Shown here: positions 24,949-34,102 of the stretch, piece by piece
Numbering within the stretch: the first letter of the stretch is position 1
How the letters are laid out: each line of letters opens with the position of its first letter
Assembly (NCBI RefSeq): GCF_000024105.1
Contig: NC_013171.1
Span: forward strand, 434,001 to 498,000
Source: Anaerococcus prevotii DSM 20548
Lineage (GTDB): Bacteria; Bacillota; Clostridia; Tissierellales; Peptoniphilaceae
Length of the DNA: 64,000 nucleotides
Direction of reading: 5' to 3'
Notes under the pieces: model-generated
The model's input: only the letters and a program-made list of their open reading frames with translations
Database searches by the model: none
What the model was told of the DNA's origin: nothing
Position numbers and translations under genes: made by a program

Positions 24949-25779
24949 ATGAAAAAAATATATGCAGACCTACACTCTCATACTAATCATTCTGATGGAC
25001 TCTTGGAAATTGATGAACTTCTTAAGCTTGCACAAGAAGCTAAAATCGAAGTCCTTGCCATAACAGATCACGATACTACAGACCAATATGAAGAGATAAG
25101 AGAAAAGGCTAAAGAAATCGGCATAAGGACGGTCAAGGGAGTTGAGATAAGCTGCTATGATTACCAAGTAGACAAAAAAGTTCACATAGTAGCCCTATTC
25201 CTTCCTGATAAGACCTCTCACATAGACAAGCTTTGTGGGGCCTTCTTAGAAAAGAGAGACAAAAACCACAGAAAACTAATAAAGGACCTTAAGGATAAAG
25301 GCTACGACATAGACTATGCGGCATGCAAGAAATTCTCCCCATATTCTATAGTCTTTAAGTCCAATATCCTTGAGGCTCTTAATGAAAGATATCCAGAAGA
25401 AAACTTCAGCTTCAAGGAAGTTTTTGGCTCTATGAAAGATAAAAAGAAGAACCTAGAAATGGGCTATATAGACGTAGAAGATGGAATAAAGGCAGCCCTT
25501 GCCGATGGAGCAATCCCAATTCTTGCCCACCCATGCCAGTACGAAAATTACCCAGAAGTAGGAAAATACGTATCCTTCGGCCTAAGGGGAATAGAAATAT
25601 CCCACAGACTAATGAAAGAAGAGGACTTTGACCTAACAAAAGACCTAGCAGAAAAGTATGATCTCATTGGTTCAGGAGGATCTGACTTTCACGACCCAGC
25701 AAAACACCTTCTAGGAAAGTTCGGCCTAAGCAAAGAAGAATTCGATAAGCTTCTTCAAAAGTCGGGAAAGAAATTATAA
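24949..25779 (+). CDS. PHP domain phosphoesterase
   Basis: A 276-residue protein with all PHP metal-binding motifs: LHSHTNHSDG (~8), ITDHDTTDQYEEI (~38), VKGVEISC, ILAHPCQYE (~190) and the terminal SGGSDFHDP. These motifs bind a trinuclear metal centre for phosphoester hydrolysis. The size and order fit the YciV/TrpH-like branch (RNase AM and nucleoside 3',5'-bisphosphate phosphatases), but the substrate is not fixed by sequence. AAGGAG lies before ATG. It is monocistronic and shares a convergent terminator with the DUF3783 gene. Confidence 0.9.
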   Translation: MKKIYADLHSHTNHSDGLLEIDELLKLAQEAKIEVLAITDHDTTDQYEEIREKAKEIGIRTVKGVEISCYDYQVDKKVHIVALFLPDKTSHIDKLCGAFLEKRDKNHRKLIKDLKDKGYDIDYAACKKFSPYSIVFKSNILEALNERYPEENFSFKEVFGSMKDKKKNLEMGYIDVEDGIKAALADGAIPILAHPCQYENYPEVGKYVSFGLRGIEISHRLMKEEDFDLTKDLAEKYDLIGSGGSDFHDPAKHLLGKFGLSKEEFDKLLQKSGKKL

Positions 25780-25795
25780 ATAAAATTGTTCACAA

Positions 25796-25834
25796 AAAAG
25801 GTAATCCAGAAATTTTCCTGAGATTACCTTTTAA
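25796..25834. terminator. bidirectional terminator
   Basis: AAAAGGTAATC and GATTACCTTTT form a perfect stem between convergent genes. Confidence 0.88.
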
Positions 25835-25842
25835 TTTATCTA

Positions 25843-26412
25843 TTATTCATTTTCTTTCTCTACTCTTAGGGTTTCGTCTAGGAGTGTTAGGTAGTATTTT
25901 TTGGCTGTTTCTATTTCAAAGATTGAAGAGTCGTTGAAGTAGTCGCCAATCTCTCCTATTAGTTTGGTGATTTTTTCATCTTCTCCGTATTTGTCGGCGA
26001 GGATTTCTGATTTTTCTATAAGTTGGTTGATTTTGTATATAAGTCCCATGGTCTTGGCTTCTCTGTCGTTTTCTTTGAGAAGTTCCCTTAGGGTCCATTT
26101 TACGTTATTTTCTGTAATACCAGCCTTGTGTTGGACACTTGCATTATTTTCTCTTAGGGTATCTAGAAGGTCGAAGAGTTCTTCGTTTTCGAAGCCATTA
26201 AATAAGGTAAAGTCAAAGTCAAGATCGTAATCGTCATCTCTAACTTCCTTTTTCTCTTCACTAAAGCCTTCTATTCCAAGCAGGTGACCTATTGTATAGT
26301 CCAGATGATCCTTTCCTACTTCGATTATATCTATGTCATTTTCCTTAGCGATTTTCTTAAATCTATCGTATTTATCCATATCTATAGGATTGTAAAATAA
26401 AATTTCTGCCAT
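25843..26412 (-). CDS. DUF3783 domain-containing protein
   Basis: A 189-residue cytoplasmic protein. The first ~115 residues match the DUF3783 pattern: an ILFYN start, a central LGIEGF, then FTLFNGFENEELFDLLDTLR and KAGITENNVKWTLRELLKE. The remaining ~70 residues are helical. The function of DUF3783 is unknown. AAGAGAGG precedes the ATG. It is a single gene between two terminator/promoter regions; the neighbours give no functional hint. Confidence 0.75.
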   Translation of the reverse strand: MAEILFYNPIDMDKYDRFKKIAKENDIDIIEVGKDHLDYTIGHLLGIEGFSEEKKEVRDDDYDLDFDFTLFNGFENEELFDLLDTLRENNASVQHKAGITENNVKWTLRELLKENDREAKTMGLIYKINQLIEKSEILADKYGEDEKITKLIGEIGDYFNDSSIFEIETAKKYYLTLLDETLRVEKENE

Positions 26413-26528
26413 ATTTACCTCTCTTTTTGCTATATATCATAAGTATACTAATATGGGAGGAATAAGACAAATTATATATTTTCCCTCACTTGGGTATAAA
26501 TAAACTAAGAATCTATACGGAGGAAATT

Positions 26529-27014
26529 ATGATTGAAGAAAAATTAAATGAACTTTACAAAAGACAGGTAGAAGTTGATAAATATATAAAAGATGCGAGA
26601 AAAATTTATAATGATATCTTGATATCTTCTAGAAGGATAGGTAAAAGCTCAGACTTTACAGGAAAGAAATTCCTTAGGGGAAATATCGTAGGAGACTTCC
26701 TCAGGGCAAACAAGAACCACAATGCCAATAAGTCCATAGGAAGAATTCAAGAAGAACTCCTAGACTTTCACTCAAATCTTCTTATCTTTGATGAGAAACT
26801 AGCAAATAAGCTATATCTTCCATCAAAGGTTAGCGAATATTCTAATATCAATGGGAAAATTGCAGATATTGCCTTTAGATCCAAGCTTAGGAAGAAGGAA
26901 GTAGATATAAGTAAGTCTGCCAGGTCAGTCCAAAAGGTCCTCATGAGACTTTTATCTGAGAAGAGAAAAATTGCCTACGATATAAGAAAGATTAAGGAAT
27001 ACAAGGATTTATAG
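26529..27014 (+). CDS. uncharacterised helical cytoplasmic protein
   Basis: A 161-residue, highly charged, predicted all-helical protein without signal peptide or transmembrane segment. The start at 26529 is chosen because CGGAGGA lies 5 bases upstream; a longer in-frame start at 26490 has no ribosome-binding site. A basic middle region (KKFLRGNIVGDFLRANKNHN) may interact with nucleic acid or membrane, but this is only a composition remark. I do not recognise a family. It is monocistronic with its own terminator. Confidence 0.6.
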   Translation: MIEEKLNELYKRQVEVDKYIKDARKIYNDILISSRRIGKSSDFTGKKFLRGNIVGDFLRANKNHNANKSIGRIQEELLDFHSNLLIFDEKLANKLYLPSKVSEYSNINGKIADIAFRSKLRKKEVDISKSARSVQKVLMRLLSEKRKIAYDIRKIKEYKDL

Positions 27015-27037
27015 AAGATAGGAACTTATACATTAAT

Positions 27038-27083
27038 AAGGGTGGTGGGATAGAAAATTACCAGAATCTCGCCGCCCTTTTTG
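27038..27083 (+). terminator. terminator after the helical protein gene
   Basis: AAGGGTGG and CCGCCCTT arms (G-U tolerant) with a T run. Confidence 0.75.
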
Positions 27084-27229
27084 TATTATGTCCTATTTAT
27101 AGGAAAAAATGGCCTGATTAAAATTTATCTAGAAGATAAAGTTTGACATAAATAATCAATATTTACAAGCTTACGATATATATGTTACTATTAAATAAGT
27201 TAGAAGTTGGAAATTAGAAAGGAGTAATA

Positions 27230-27952
27230 ATGATTAAAGTTTCGAATTTTTCAAAGATTTATTCCAACGGCAAAAAGGCCGTTGACGATATTTCTTTTAC
27301 TGTCAATGATGGAGAGATATTTGGATTCTTAGGCCCAAATGGAGCAGGTAAGTCTACTACTATAAAAAGCATCGTAGGAATCAATTCAAAGACAAATGGA
27401 GAGATTAGCATAAATGGCAAGACTCTAGAAGAAGATGCCAAGGCCTACAAGAGCGAGTTTTCCTATGTGCCTGATAATCCTGACCTTTTCGAGAACTATT
27501 CAGGGAATGAATATATAAACTTCGTCTCAGATATCTACGGGATAGATAGTAAGACTCGTAAGGAAAGGCTCGACTATTATCTAGAGTTTTTTGACCTAAG
27601 AGATGCCATGGACAATCAGATAGCTAGCTTCTCCCACGGTATGGCTCAAAGGCTTGCCCTAATTGGAGCTTTGATTAATGATCCTCCTGTGATTTTCCTA
27701 GATGAGCCAATGGTAGGTCTCGATGCCAAGTCCGCCTACAATCTCAAGAAAATCTTAAGGGAAAGGGCGGCGGCAGGAAAGATTGTCTTCTTCTCAACCC
27801 ACGTTATGGAAATTGCCCAAGAGCTTTGCGATAGGATTGCCATAATTAACAAAGGCAAGATCATCACAGTAGGCACCTTCGATGAGATAAAACATGCCGC
27901 CAACAGAGAAGGCTCGCTTGAAGAAATATTCTTGGAGCTTACGGATGAATAA
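27230..27952 (+). CDS. ABC transporter ATP-binding protein
   Basis: A 240-residue ATPase with Walker A GPNGAGKST (~38), signature FSHGMAQR (~137), Walker B VIFLDEPMVGLD (~160) and switch His in FFSTHVME. It belongs to the ABC-2/exporter-type ATPases that pair with a separate membrane protein, here the next gene, which overlaps it by 8 bases. AAGGAG lies 6 bases before ATG. A TTGACA upstream (27143) lacks a well-placed -10, so the promoter is uncertain. The substrate is unknown. Confidence 0.92.
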   Translation: MIKVSNFSKIYSNGKKAVDDISFTVNDGEIFGFLGPNGAGKSTTIKSIVGINSKTNGEISINGKTLEEDAKAYKSEFSYVPDNPDLFENYSGNEYINFVSDIYGIDSKTRKERLDYYLEFFDLRDAMDNQIASFSHGMAQRLALIGALINDPPVIFLDEPMVGLDAKSAYNLKKILRERAAAGKIVFFSTHVMEIAQELCDRIAIINKGKIITVGTFDEIKHAANREGSLEEIFLELTDE

Positions 27953-29606
27953 TATAAAGACTATCACAAAATATGCCTTCAAGGAACAGTTCTTCCCATA
28001 TTTTCCATCAAAGAAAATAGCGGGCATGCCCAAAAACTATCTGGGAAGACTCATTAGCCTTATCTGGTCCTATCTCTTCTTCGGCTTCATCTTCTACCTT
28101 GTCATGGGATCATCTGTCAAGGTCTTTGTAGAAAGTGGGAAGGAAGCCATGTACTTTACGGTCTTTGCCATGTTAATGACTGTAATAGTCCTCCTCCTTC
28201 ACGGGGCGAAGATTTACTCGGACTTTTTTACAGAAAAGTCTATAGCCAACTACCAAACCATGCCCATAACTGAGGGTGAACTTTTCCTAGGGAATATATT
28301 TGGAGGAGTCTTGTCATTTTTCGACTACTTCCTCTTCTTCCTCTTGGGGCTTTTCCTCTACTTTTCTGCTGTAGGATTTGATCTAGGAGCCCTCCTTATT
28401 GGAATAATCAACTTCTTTCCAATGATTTTAGTACCTTATGCGATTCTTGCCATAATACTATTAATAATAAAGAAGTTTACCAATGTCAACAGACATAAGA
28501 AGCTTTTCAAAAACCTAGGCTATGTCTTGATGTTTGCTATAATTGGTGCAATCTACTATTTTTCCTTCAAATCAGGACAGTCTGGAGATAGTTTTGATAA
28601 GTTTGCCAATGGAATAGTAGATGCCGCTAATAAAAACCAAGCTGTGTCCAATATCTTTTTCCAAGCCAAGCTATTTGGCCTATCACTAACAGGAGGAATC
28701 GGTCAGAGAATACTTTCGACCATAGTACTTTACGCCCTAGCAGGTCTAATTACCTTTATAGCCTATAAGTTAGGGGGCAAATTCTACTACAATTCAGTTT
28801 TTGAAAATACTGTAACAGAAGAAGCAAGTGAGAAGATTAAGAAAGATAAGAAGAAAAAAACAGTTGGAATAAGTCAAAAAAGCCAGGTTATGGCTATAGC
28901 CAAGAGAGATTTTAGCATTATGACAAGCAATCTAATGTTTCTCTACACACCAATCCTTATGGCTATGATATTTACCATCCTTCCAGTAACCCAAGGAAGA
29001 GAATTGATAGGGGAAATTGGCTATGAAAATGTCTTTAGTCCGGTCGCAAAATTTTATATCTTCGCAGTAGCCTTTGGGGCAGGTCTAATGATTTGGATAA
29101 ATGGGGCGCCAACCTCCAATTCTCTCTCAAGAGAAGGAAAGGGCTTTTTCCTAATCCAAATCCTACCGGTCGATCCCAAAAGCCATATGAAGGGAAGGCT
29201 CTTGTCAGCCATGGCCATAGCCTGTCCAATTAATCTAATCATGACCCTAATCATAGGAGTGATTCTAAAATTAGGTTTTGTAAATTCCCTAATGATTTTC
29301 CTAGGCCTAAGCTTATCAGCCCTATCAGCAAATATAGTGGGCTTACTACTTTCAACAATAGGAATAAATACCACTTGGCAAAATCCTAAAGAGTTAATGC
29401 AAGGAGGAATGAGGTTTTTCATCTTCTATATAATAAGCTTTGTGGTAATAATAGCCCTAGTTATCCTCACCATAGCCTTGATGAGTGTAACTAATGGTAA
29501 AATACTAATAGGAATAGGAGTTCCTGTCCTAATAGTAATAATACTAACAGGAATATTTTATGGCCTAGCTCTTAAGAGATACAAAAAGGGCTTTATGGAT
29601 GTTTAA
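27945..29606 (+). CDS. ABC transporter permease (putative ABC-2 exporter subunit)
   Basis: A 553-residue membrane protein with about 12 hydrophobic segments, partner of the preceding ATPase. The start at 27945 is chosen because it overlaps the ATPase stop by 8 bases (ATGAATAA); earlier in-frame starts would overlap too far. A cytosolic charged loop around residues 290-315 (KIKKDKKKKTVG) separates two membrane halves, as in the YthQ/large ABC-2 permease type. The substrate is unknown; such pairs may export peptides or lipids. Confidence 0.82.
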   Translation: MNNIKTITKYAFKEQFFPYFPSKKIAGMPKNYLGRLISLIWSYLFFGFIFYLVMGSSVKVFVESGKEAMYFTVFAMLMTVIVLLLHGAKIYSDFFTEKSIANYQTMPITEGELFLGNIFGGVLSFFDYFLFFLLGLFLYFSAVGFDLGALLIGIINFFPMILVPYAILAIILLIIKKFTNVNRHKKLFKNLGYVLMFAIIGAIYYFSFKSGQSGDSFDKFANGIVDAANKNQAVSNIFFQAKLFGLSLTGGIGQRILSTIVLYALAGLITFIAYKLGGKFYYNSVFENTVTEEASEKIKKDKKKKTVGISQKSQVMAIAKRDFSIMTSNLMFLYTPILMAMIFTILPVTQGRELIGEIGYENVFSPVAKFYIFAVAFGAGLMIWINGAPTSNSLSREGKGFFLIQILPVDPKSHMKGRLLSAMAIACPINLIMTLIIGVILKLGFVNSLMIFLGLSLSALSANIVGLLLSTIGINTTWQNPKELMQGGMRFFIFYIISFVVIIALVILTIALMSVTNGKILIGIGVPVLIVIILTGIFYGLALKRYKKGFMDV

Positions 29607-29612
29607 AAATTT

Positions 29613-29650
29613 GAGAGCCTTTCAGATAAATAAATCTGGGGCTCTTTTTT
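29613..29650 (+). terminator. terminator after the ABC exporter pair
   Basis: Two-part stem (AGAGCC/GGCTCT and CAGAT/ATCTG) followed by six T residues. Confidence 0.88.
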
Positions 29651-29761
29651 GTAGAAATTATTTTTTATTTATTGAATAAGAAATTATTATTTAGAGACTT
29701 TACTGAATTTAATAATATTTTAGGGGGGTATAATAGTGAATAAAAAGACTAAGGAGGCTGT

Positions 29762-31459
29762 ATGAGATTTGAGGATTTAGTTTATGAGAGGCCTGATTTT
29801 GATGGGCTTGTGGGAGAGATTTCTACCTTGCTTGATAAGCTTTGTAGGTCAAAAGATAAGGAGGAGTTTTTCAAGTTTCACAAGGAAATTGAAGATTTCT
29901 TCCTTAAGATAGATGAACTCTATAATATCGTAAGTATCAGAAATTCTATAAATACAAAGGACGAGTTTTATGACGCTGAGCTTAAACTTTTCTATGAGAA
30001 TATGCCTCGTTTTGATGAGCTTAAGCATAGGCTTGGGACTATTAGGCTAGAAAGTAAGTTTAGGTCTAACTTCGAAGAAAAATATGGCAAGACCATTACT
30101 ATGAGAGATAAGCTCCAGGAAGACATTTTCGATCCTTCTATAATGGAAGATAGGGTAGCCGAGTCTAAGCTTGTCAATGAATATTATAAATTAACCGGCG
30201 GGGCTGAGATTGAATTTAGGGGAGAAATTAAAAATATATCTGGCCTTCTTGCCATAAGCCAGGATAGGGATAGGGACACACGAAAGGAAGCCTTCGAGGC
30301 TCTTAATGGTTGGTTTGCCGCTAATATGGAAAGTCTTGATAGGATTTATGATGATTTGATTAAGATTAGGACTAAAATTGCAAATAAGCTCGGCTTTGAG
30401 ACCTACACTCCTGTAGCCTATAAGCTTATGGGAAGGCTCGATTGGAATAGCGAAGATGCAAGAAAGTACAGAGATCAAATTGTAGAGCACATAGTTCCTT
30501 TAAGTCAGAAAATCTACGCCGATCAGGCTCAAAGAATCGGCATAGAGAATATGAAATATTACGACCTTCCTTTAAGCTTTCTTTCAGGAAATCCAAAACC
30601 TATTGGAGATGAAGCCGTCTTAGTAGCAAAGGCCCTAGAGATGTATAAGGAACTTTCTCATGAAACGGGCGAGTTTTTTGAAGCTATGATTGATAAGGGC
30701 ATGATGGATCTAACTACCAAGGACGGCAAGGCTCCAGGTGGCTATATGACAAGTCTTCCGCTTACACAGATGCCTTTTATCTTCTCAAACTTTAATGGCA
30801 CAAGTGGGGATGTGGACGTCCTAACCCATGAGGCAGGCCACGCATTCCAGGGCTATCTTACAAGAGATATGTATCCTAGCGAGAACAACGACCTAACAAT
30901 GGAGATAGCAGAGACCCACTCTATGAGCATGGAGTTTTTCACTCATCCTTGGATGGAGGAGTTCTTCGGAGGTGACAGTGAAAAATACTACTACGACCAT
31001 ATAGCTTCAGCCATTAAGTTTATTCCTTATGGAGCAAGTATAGATGAATTCCAAGAATATGTCTACGCAAATCCATCTGCGAGTCCAGAAGAGAGAAGGG
31101 CTAAGTATAGGGAAATAGAGAAAAAATACCTCCCTCATTTAGACTATGATGGAAACGAATATTTGGAAAATGGAGGCAGATGGCAAAGACAGCTCCATCT
31201 TTACACAGATCCCTTCTACTATATCGACTACACCATAGCTCAGATAAACGCCTTCCAATATTTCCTTATGGATATGGATAATCACGAAAAGGCCTGGGAT
31301 TCATATATTAAATTATGTAAGATAAGTGCTAAGCTTCCGACCAAGGAGGCCCTAGGAGAAGTAGGACTAGAAAGTCCATTCGATGAGGGAACAATAGAAA
31401 AAATCCTCCCAAAACTTACCGATTACCTAGAAAGTTTGGATGAGGAAAAGATTAAATAA
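29762..31459 (+). CDS. M3 family oligoendopeptidase
   Basis: A 565-residue cytoplasmic zinc endopeptidase that cleaves short peptides, complementing the peptide importer and the two M18 aminopeptidases. The zinc motif HEAGH (His356, Glu357, His360) is intact in LTHEAGHAFQGY, and the third ligand Glu lies in MEIAETHSMSMEFF. FNGTSGDVDVLT before the motif and the C-terminal GGRWQRQLHLY...PFYYIDYTIAQ block fit the PepF/M3B group. AAGGAGG lies 5 bases before ATG; TATAAT at 29729 suggests its own promoter. Downstream lies repeat-rich non-coding DNA. Confidence 0.94.
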   Translation: MRFEDLVYERPDFDGLVGEISTLLDKLCRSKDKEEFFKFHKEIEDFFLKIDELYNIVSIRNSINTKDEFYDAELKLFYENMPRFDELKHRLGTIRLESKFRSNFEEKYGKTITMRDKLQEDIFDPSIMEDRVAESKLVNEYYKLTGGAEIEFRGEIKNISGLLAISQDRDRDTRKEAFEALNGWFAANMESLDRIYDDLIKIRTKIANKLGFETYTPVAYKLMGRLDWNSEDARKYRDQIVEHIVPLSQKIYADQAQRIGIENMKYYDLPLSFLSGNPKPIGDEAVLVAKALEMYKELSHETGEFFEAMIDKGMMDLTTKDGKAPGGYMTSLPLTQMPFIFSNFNGTSGDVDVLTHEAGHAFQGYLTRDMYPSENNDLTMEIAETHSMSMEFFTHPWMEEFFGGDSEKYYYDHIASAIKFIPYGASIDEFQEYVYANPSASPEERRAKYREIEKKYLPHLDYDGNEYLENGGRWQRQLHLYTDPFYYIDYTIAQINAFQYFLMDMDNHEKAWDSYIKLCKISAKLPTKEALGEVGLESPFDEGTIEKILPKLTDYLESLDEEKIK

Positions 31460-32162
31460 GAAGATAAGTTAATCGATGAAATCCAATGAGATATCTCGAC
31501 TCCGCTTCGCTCCGCTCGATATAAGGGTGTGCAGGGGCCTTCAAGTCATGAATAGAACTGAAGAAATCTTTTTTTCACATATCCCTTATTTCGACCTTGT
31601 GGAGAAATCTCATGATTAACTATATCGTAAAATAATTGCCTATACTTTGAAAATAAATCCAAACAAGTCTTCCGCCATCTCTAATGGAGTTGTCATAGTG
31701 AGTTTAACGAACTGATGAAACTCCTTAATCGAGGCTTGGCGAGGTGAAGGTCTTTGGACCTGAGCCCGCAAGCTACCGTCGACCGAAGTGGAGGGATCTC
31801 TTTCTTTTTATTTAAGTCAATTAGAAGTTGCCCTAAAGATGTCTCGACTATGCTCGACATAAGGGGAAAGCGTATCGAAACTTTATCGCATTTAATAACT
31901 TTCATTGTGACTAGGAACCATTAGACATAAGGGCGGAAATGTGTATCGAGATTTAACTTTATTAACTGGTGTTCATTGTAGCCAGAACCATTAAACGTAA
32001 GGGAGTTAAGAAAACGAAGTTTTATCTCTTCCTCCCTTACTTCGACCGAACGTAGTGAGTGGAGAAGTCTCATGCATTATATTTAAGAAACAGATAATTA
32101 TCTCATGAGATCCCTCCACTATGGTCGGGGTAATGGGCGCTCACACCCCACATCTTCTTTTC
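31460..32162. repeat. repeat-rich non-coding region (dispersed hairpin family)
   Basis: About 700 bases without a credible gene, filled with degenerate inverted repeats. The core TTATGTCGAGC-nAGTCGAGACAT appears in reverse at 31836-31866 and, diverged, at 31488-31527. A longer unit (TATCGA...CATTGT...AACCATTA...TAAGGG) is present twice, about 31868-31936 and 31943-32003. Related arms ending in GGAGAA(A/G)TCTCAT occur near 31600 and 32070. The same family recurs at 39500-39581 and 52225-52365. The longest open frame (31693-31905, minus) is produced by the repeat itself. Function unknown. Confidence 0.8.
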
Positions 32163-32777
32163 CTAGCAATCCTTATCCTCAAAGACCACAACTACAGCCC
32201 CGTCTTTTACCTCTATTTCAAAATCTTCTTTCTTTGTTTCATTTGACACCCCGAGGGCGTCGTCGATTTTCATCTTGTAGTCTTCTAGTTCGTAGTAGAG
32301 TCCCTTAATTGTAAGCCTTGTATTATCATTTAGGGAAAATATTGATACGTAGAAGTCGTGGTTTTGGTAAGTGTAGGCGAATTTATCGTTTACTACAAAT
32401 ATTTCCTTAGATTTCGATTTTAGTTTTATATCGATTCCTTGTTTTTGGTAATGGTAGATTGTACGGATATTTGATATGGTGTGGCTTTCCCTTCCTCCAA
32501 GTCCCCCGTAAATTATGATTTTCTTATAGCCTTTTTCTTTGGCGAATTCTATAGCAGCAACGGTATCAGTATAGTCCTTGATTGGGTTTAGGGCTATTAC
32601 GTGATCGTCTTCTGGTCTTTTGGATGAGTCGAAATCTCCTATGATGTAGTCGACCTTGATGCCTTCTTCTTTTGCAAGTCTATAGCCCCTATCAGCTGCA
32701 AGGACTAGGTCATCTTTTCCTATTTCGTCGAAGAAGCCATCGAAGCTTCCTCCTCCAATTATATAACAAGTTTTCAT
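32163..32777 (-). CDS. thiN: thiamine diphosphokinase
   Basis: A 204-residue enzyme making thiamine diphosphate from thiamine and ATP. Family features: VLAADRGYRLAKEEGI near the N-terminus, YIIGDFDSS (~44), the catalytic region PIKDYTDTVAAIEFA (~68), YGGLGGRESHTISNI (~93), and a C-terminal beta domain ending in the thiamine-binding SNETKKEDFEIEV region. Length matches bacterial TPK. AGAGGTGA precedes the ATG. The gene is divergent from the AI-2E transporter gene and ends next to the repeat region. Confidence 0.93.
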   Translation of the reverse strand: MKTCYIIGGGSFDGFFDEIGKDDLVLAADRGYRLAKEEGIKVDYIIGDFDSSKRPEDDHVIALNPIKDYTDTVAAIEFAKEKGYKKIIIYGGLGGRESHTISNIRTIYHYQKQGIDIKLKSKSKEIFVVNDKFAYTYQNHDFYVSIFSLNDNTRLTIKGLYYELEDYKMKIDDALGVSNETKKEDFEIEVKDGAVVVVFEDKDC

Positions 32778-32893
32778 ATTTCACCTCTCCTCTTAGTTTA
32801 TTATAAATTGTGCAATTGAGCAATTTTTTATTAATAGCCATATTTCTTCTAATTGTGGTAAAATATACATATGCGATAGTAATGGAGGTAGAT

Positions 32894-34102
32894 ATGGAAA
32901 AACTAGATAAAAAATCTAGAGATTTATTAAAGGTTATTTGTTATGGTATTATATTATTTTTTGCCTTCTGGTATTTTCCAGTTATAAAAGATGGCCTCGC
33001 TAGGGTAGTTGGAGTCTTCCAGCCCTTTATCATAGGAGGGATGATTGCTTATCTAGTGAGTATTCCTATGAATTATTTTGAAAGAAAACTCAGAGCAAAC
33101 TTCCCAGATAAGAAGTATAGGAAAAGGATAAGTGCATTATCTTTATTTGTATCATGGGTACTTATTATATGTTGCTTGATTTTATTTTTAAACATCCTGA
33201 TTCCAAGGATTGTTGCAGTCATCTTCTCCTTCTTCAATAGGTGGCCTGAGTTTATTAGAGAAACTTACGAGACTTTGAACAGTCACGCTATAACAAGGCC
33301 TTATGCTGATAAGTTCTACGAATATGTGAATTCATTCGGCTGGTATGAGGTGAGAAATGCTGTAATGAATTTTATAACAGACAAGAAGACTAATCTTTTT
33401 AGTCTAACTACAGGAGTCCTTAACTCAGTAAGCTCTTCTTTGATTACGATCTTTACGATAATTGTCTTTTCGATTTTTGTCCTAATCTATAAGGATATGC
33501 TAAAGACAAATGGAACAAGGATTATCTATGCTTTGATGAGTGAAAAGAAGGCGGATTATATAAACAAGGTCCTATCCCTATCTTATAACACCTTCAAGGA
33601 TTATATTTTCTCAAGGCTTATAGCTGTGGTTACCCTATCAGCCTTAACCTTTGTGGGCATGTTTATTATGGGCATCCCCAACGCTGGGGTCATCTCGCTT
33701 TTTGTGGGAGTGTCAGATTTAATTCCAATCTTTGGTCCCATAGTTGGTGCAGGTCTATCGGCAGTCATTATATTTTTGGAAAGTCCAGTCAAGGCTTTAA
33801 TTTTCCTAATCTATGATGTAATAATCCAGCAAATCCAAGAAAATATTATCTATCCTGCCATAGCTGGAGAGAAGATTGGCCTTCCTGCAGTATGGGTCCT
33901 TGCAGCAATTACAATAGGTGGGTCGCTCTTTGGCATATGGGGTATGCTTATCGGTATTCCTGTAGCTTCTGTAATATATACGCTCTTTCATGAGTTTATT
34001 GATAATAAGCTTAAGGCTAAGGAAATAACAGATAAGATGATCGAAGAAAAGAAGAATGAGAAATACACCATGGAGGATATAGATATTCATGAAGCTCAGT
34101 AG
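32894..34102 (+). CDS. AI-2E family transporter
   Basis: A 402-residue membrane protein with about eight helices. The chosen ATG (32894) has GGAGGT 5 bases upstream; an in-frame GTG at 32810 lies in the promoter region. AI-2E (UPF0118/PerM) features include FQPFIIGGMIAYLVSIPMN early, and the conserved SDLIPIFGPIVGAGL and WVLAAITIGGSLFGIWGML blocks late. Members have been linked to autoinducer-2 export and to Na+/H+ antiport; the role here is open. It overlaps the next gene by 14 bases. Confidence 0.88.
   Translation: MEKLDKKSRDLLKVICYGIILFFAFWYFPVIKDGLARVVGVFQPFIIGGMIAYLVSIPMNYFERKLRANFPDKKYRKRISALSLFVSWVLIICCLILFLNILIPRIVAVIFSFFNRWPEFIRETYETLNSHAITRPYADKFYEYVNSFGWYEVRNAVMNFITDKKTNLFSLTTGVLNSVSSSLITIFTIIVFSIFVLIYKDMLKTNGTRIIYALMSEKKADYINKVLSLSYNTFKDYIFSRLIAVVTLSALTFVGMFIMGIPNAGVISLFVGVSDLIPIFGPIVGAGLSAVIIFLESPVKALIFLIYDVIIQQIQENIIYPAIAGEKIGLPAVWVLAAITIGGSLFGIWGMLIGIPVASVIYTLFHEFIDNKLKAKEITDKMIEEKKNEKYTMEDIDIHEAQ

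Noticed and set aside
31693-31905. 70-residue minus-strand frame
   Set aside because: It is made by the dispersed repeat; a matching false frame exists at 39467-39658 on the other strand.
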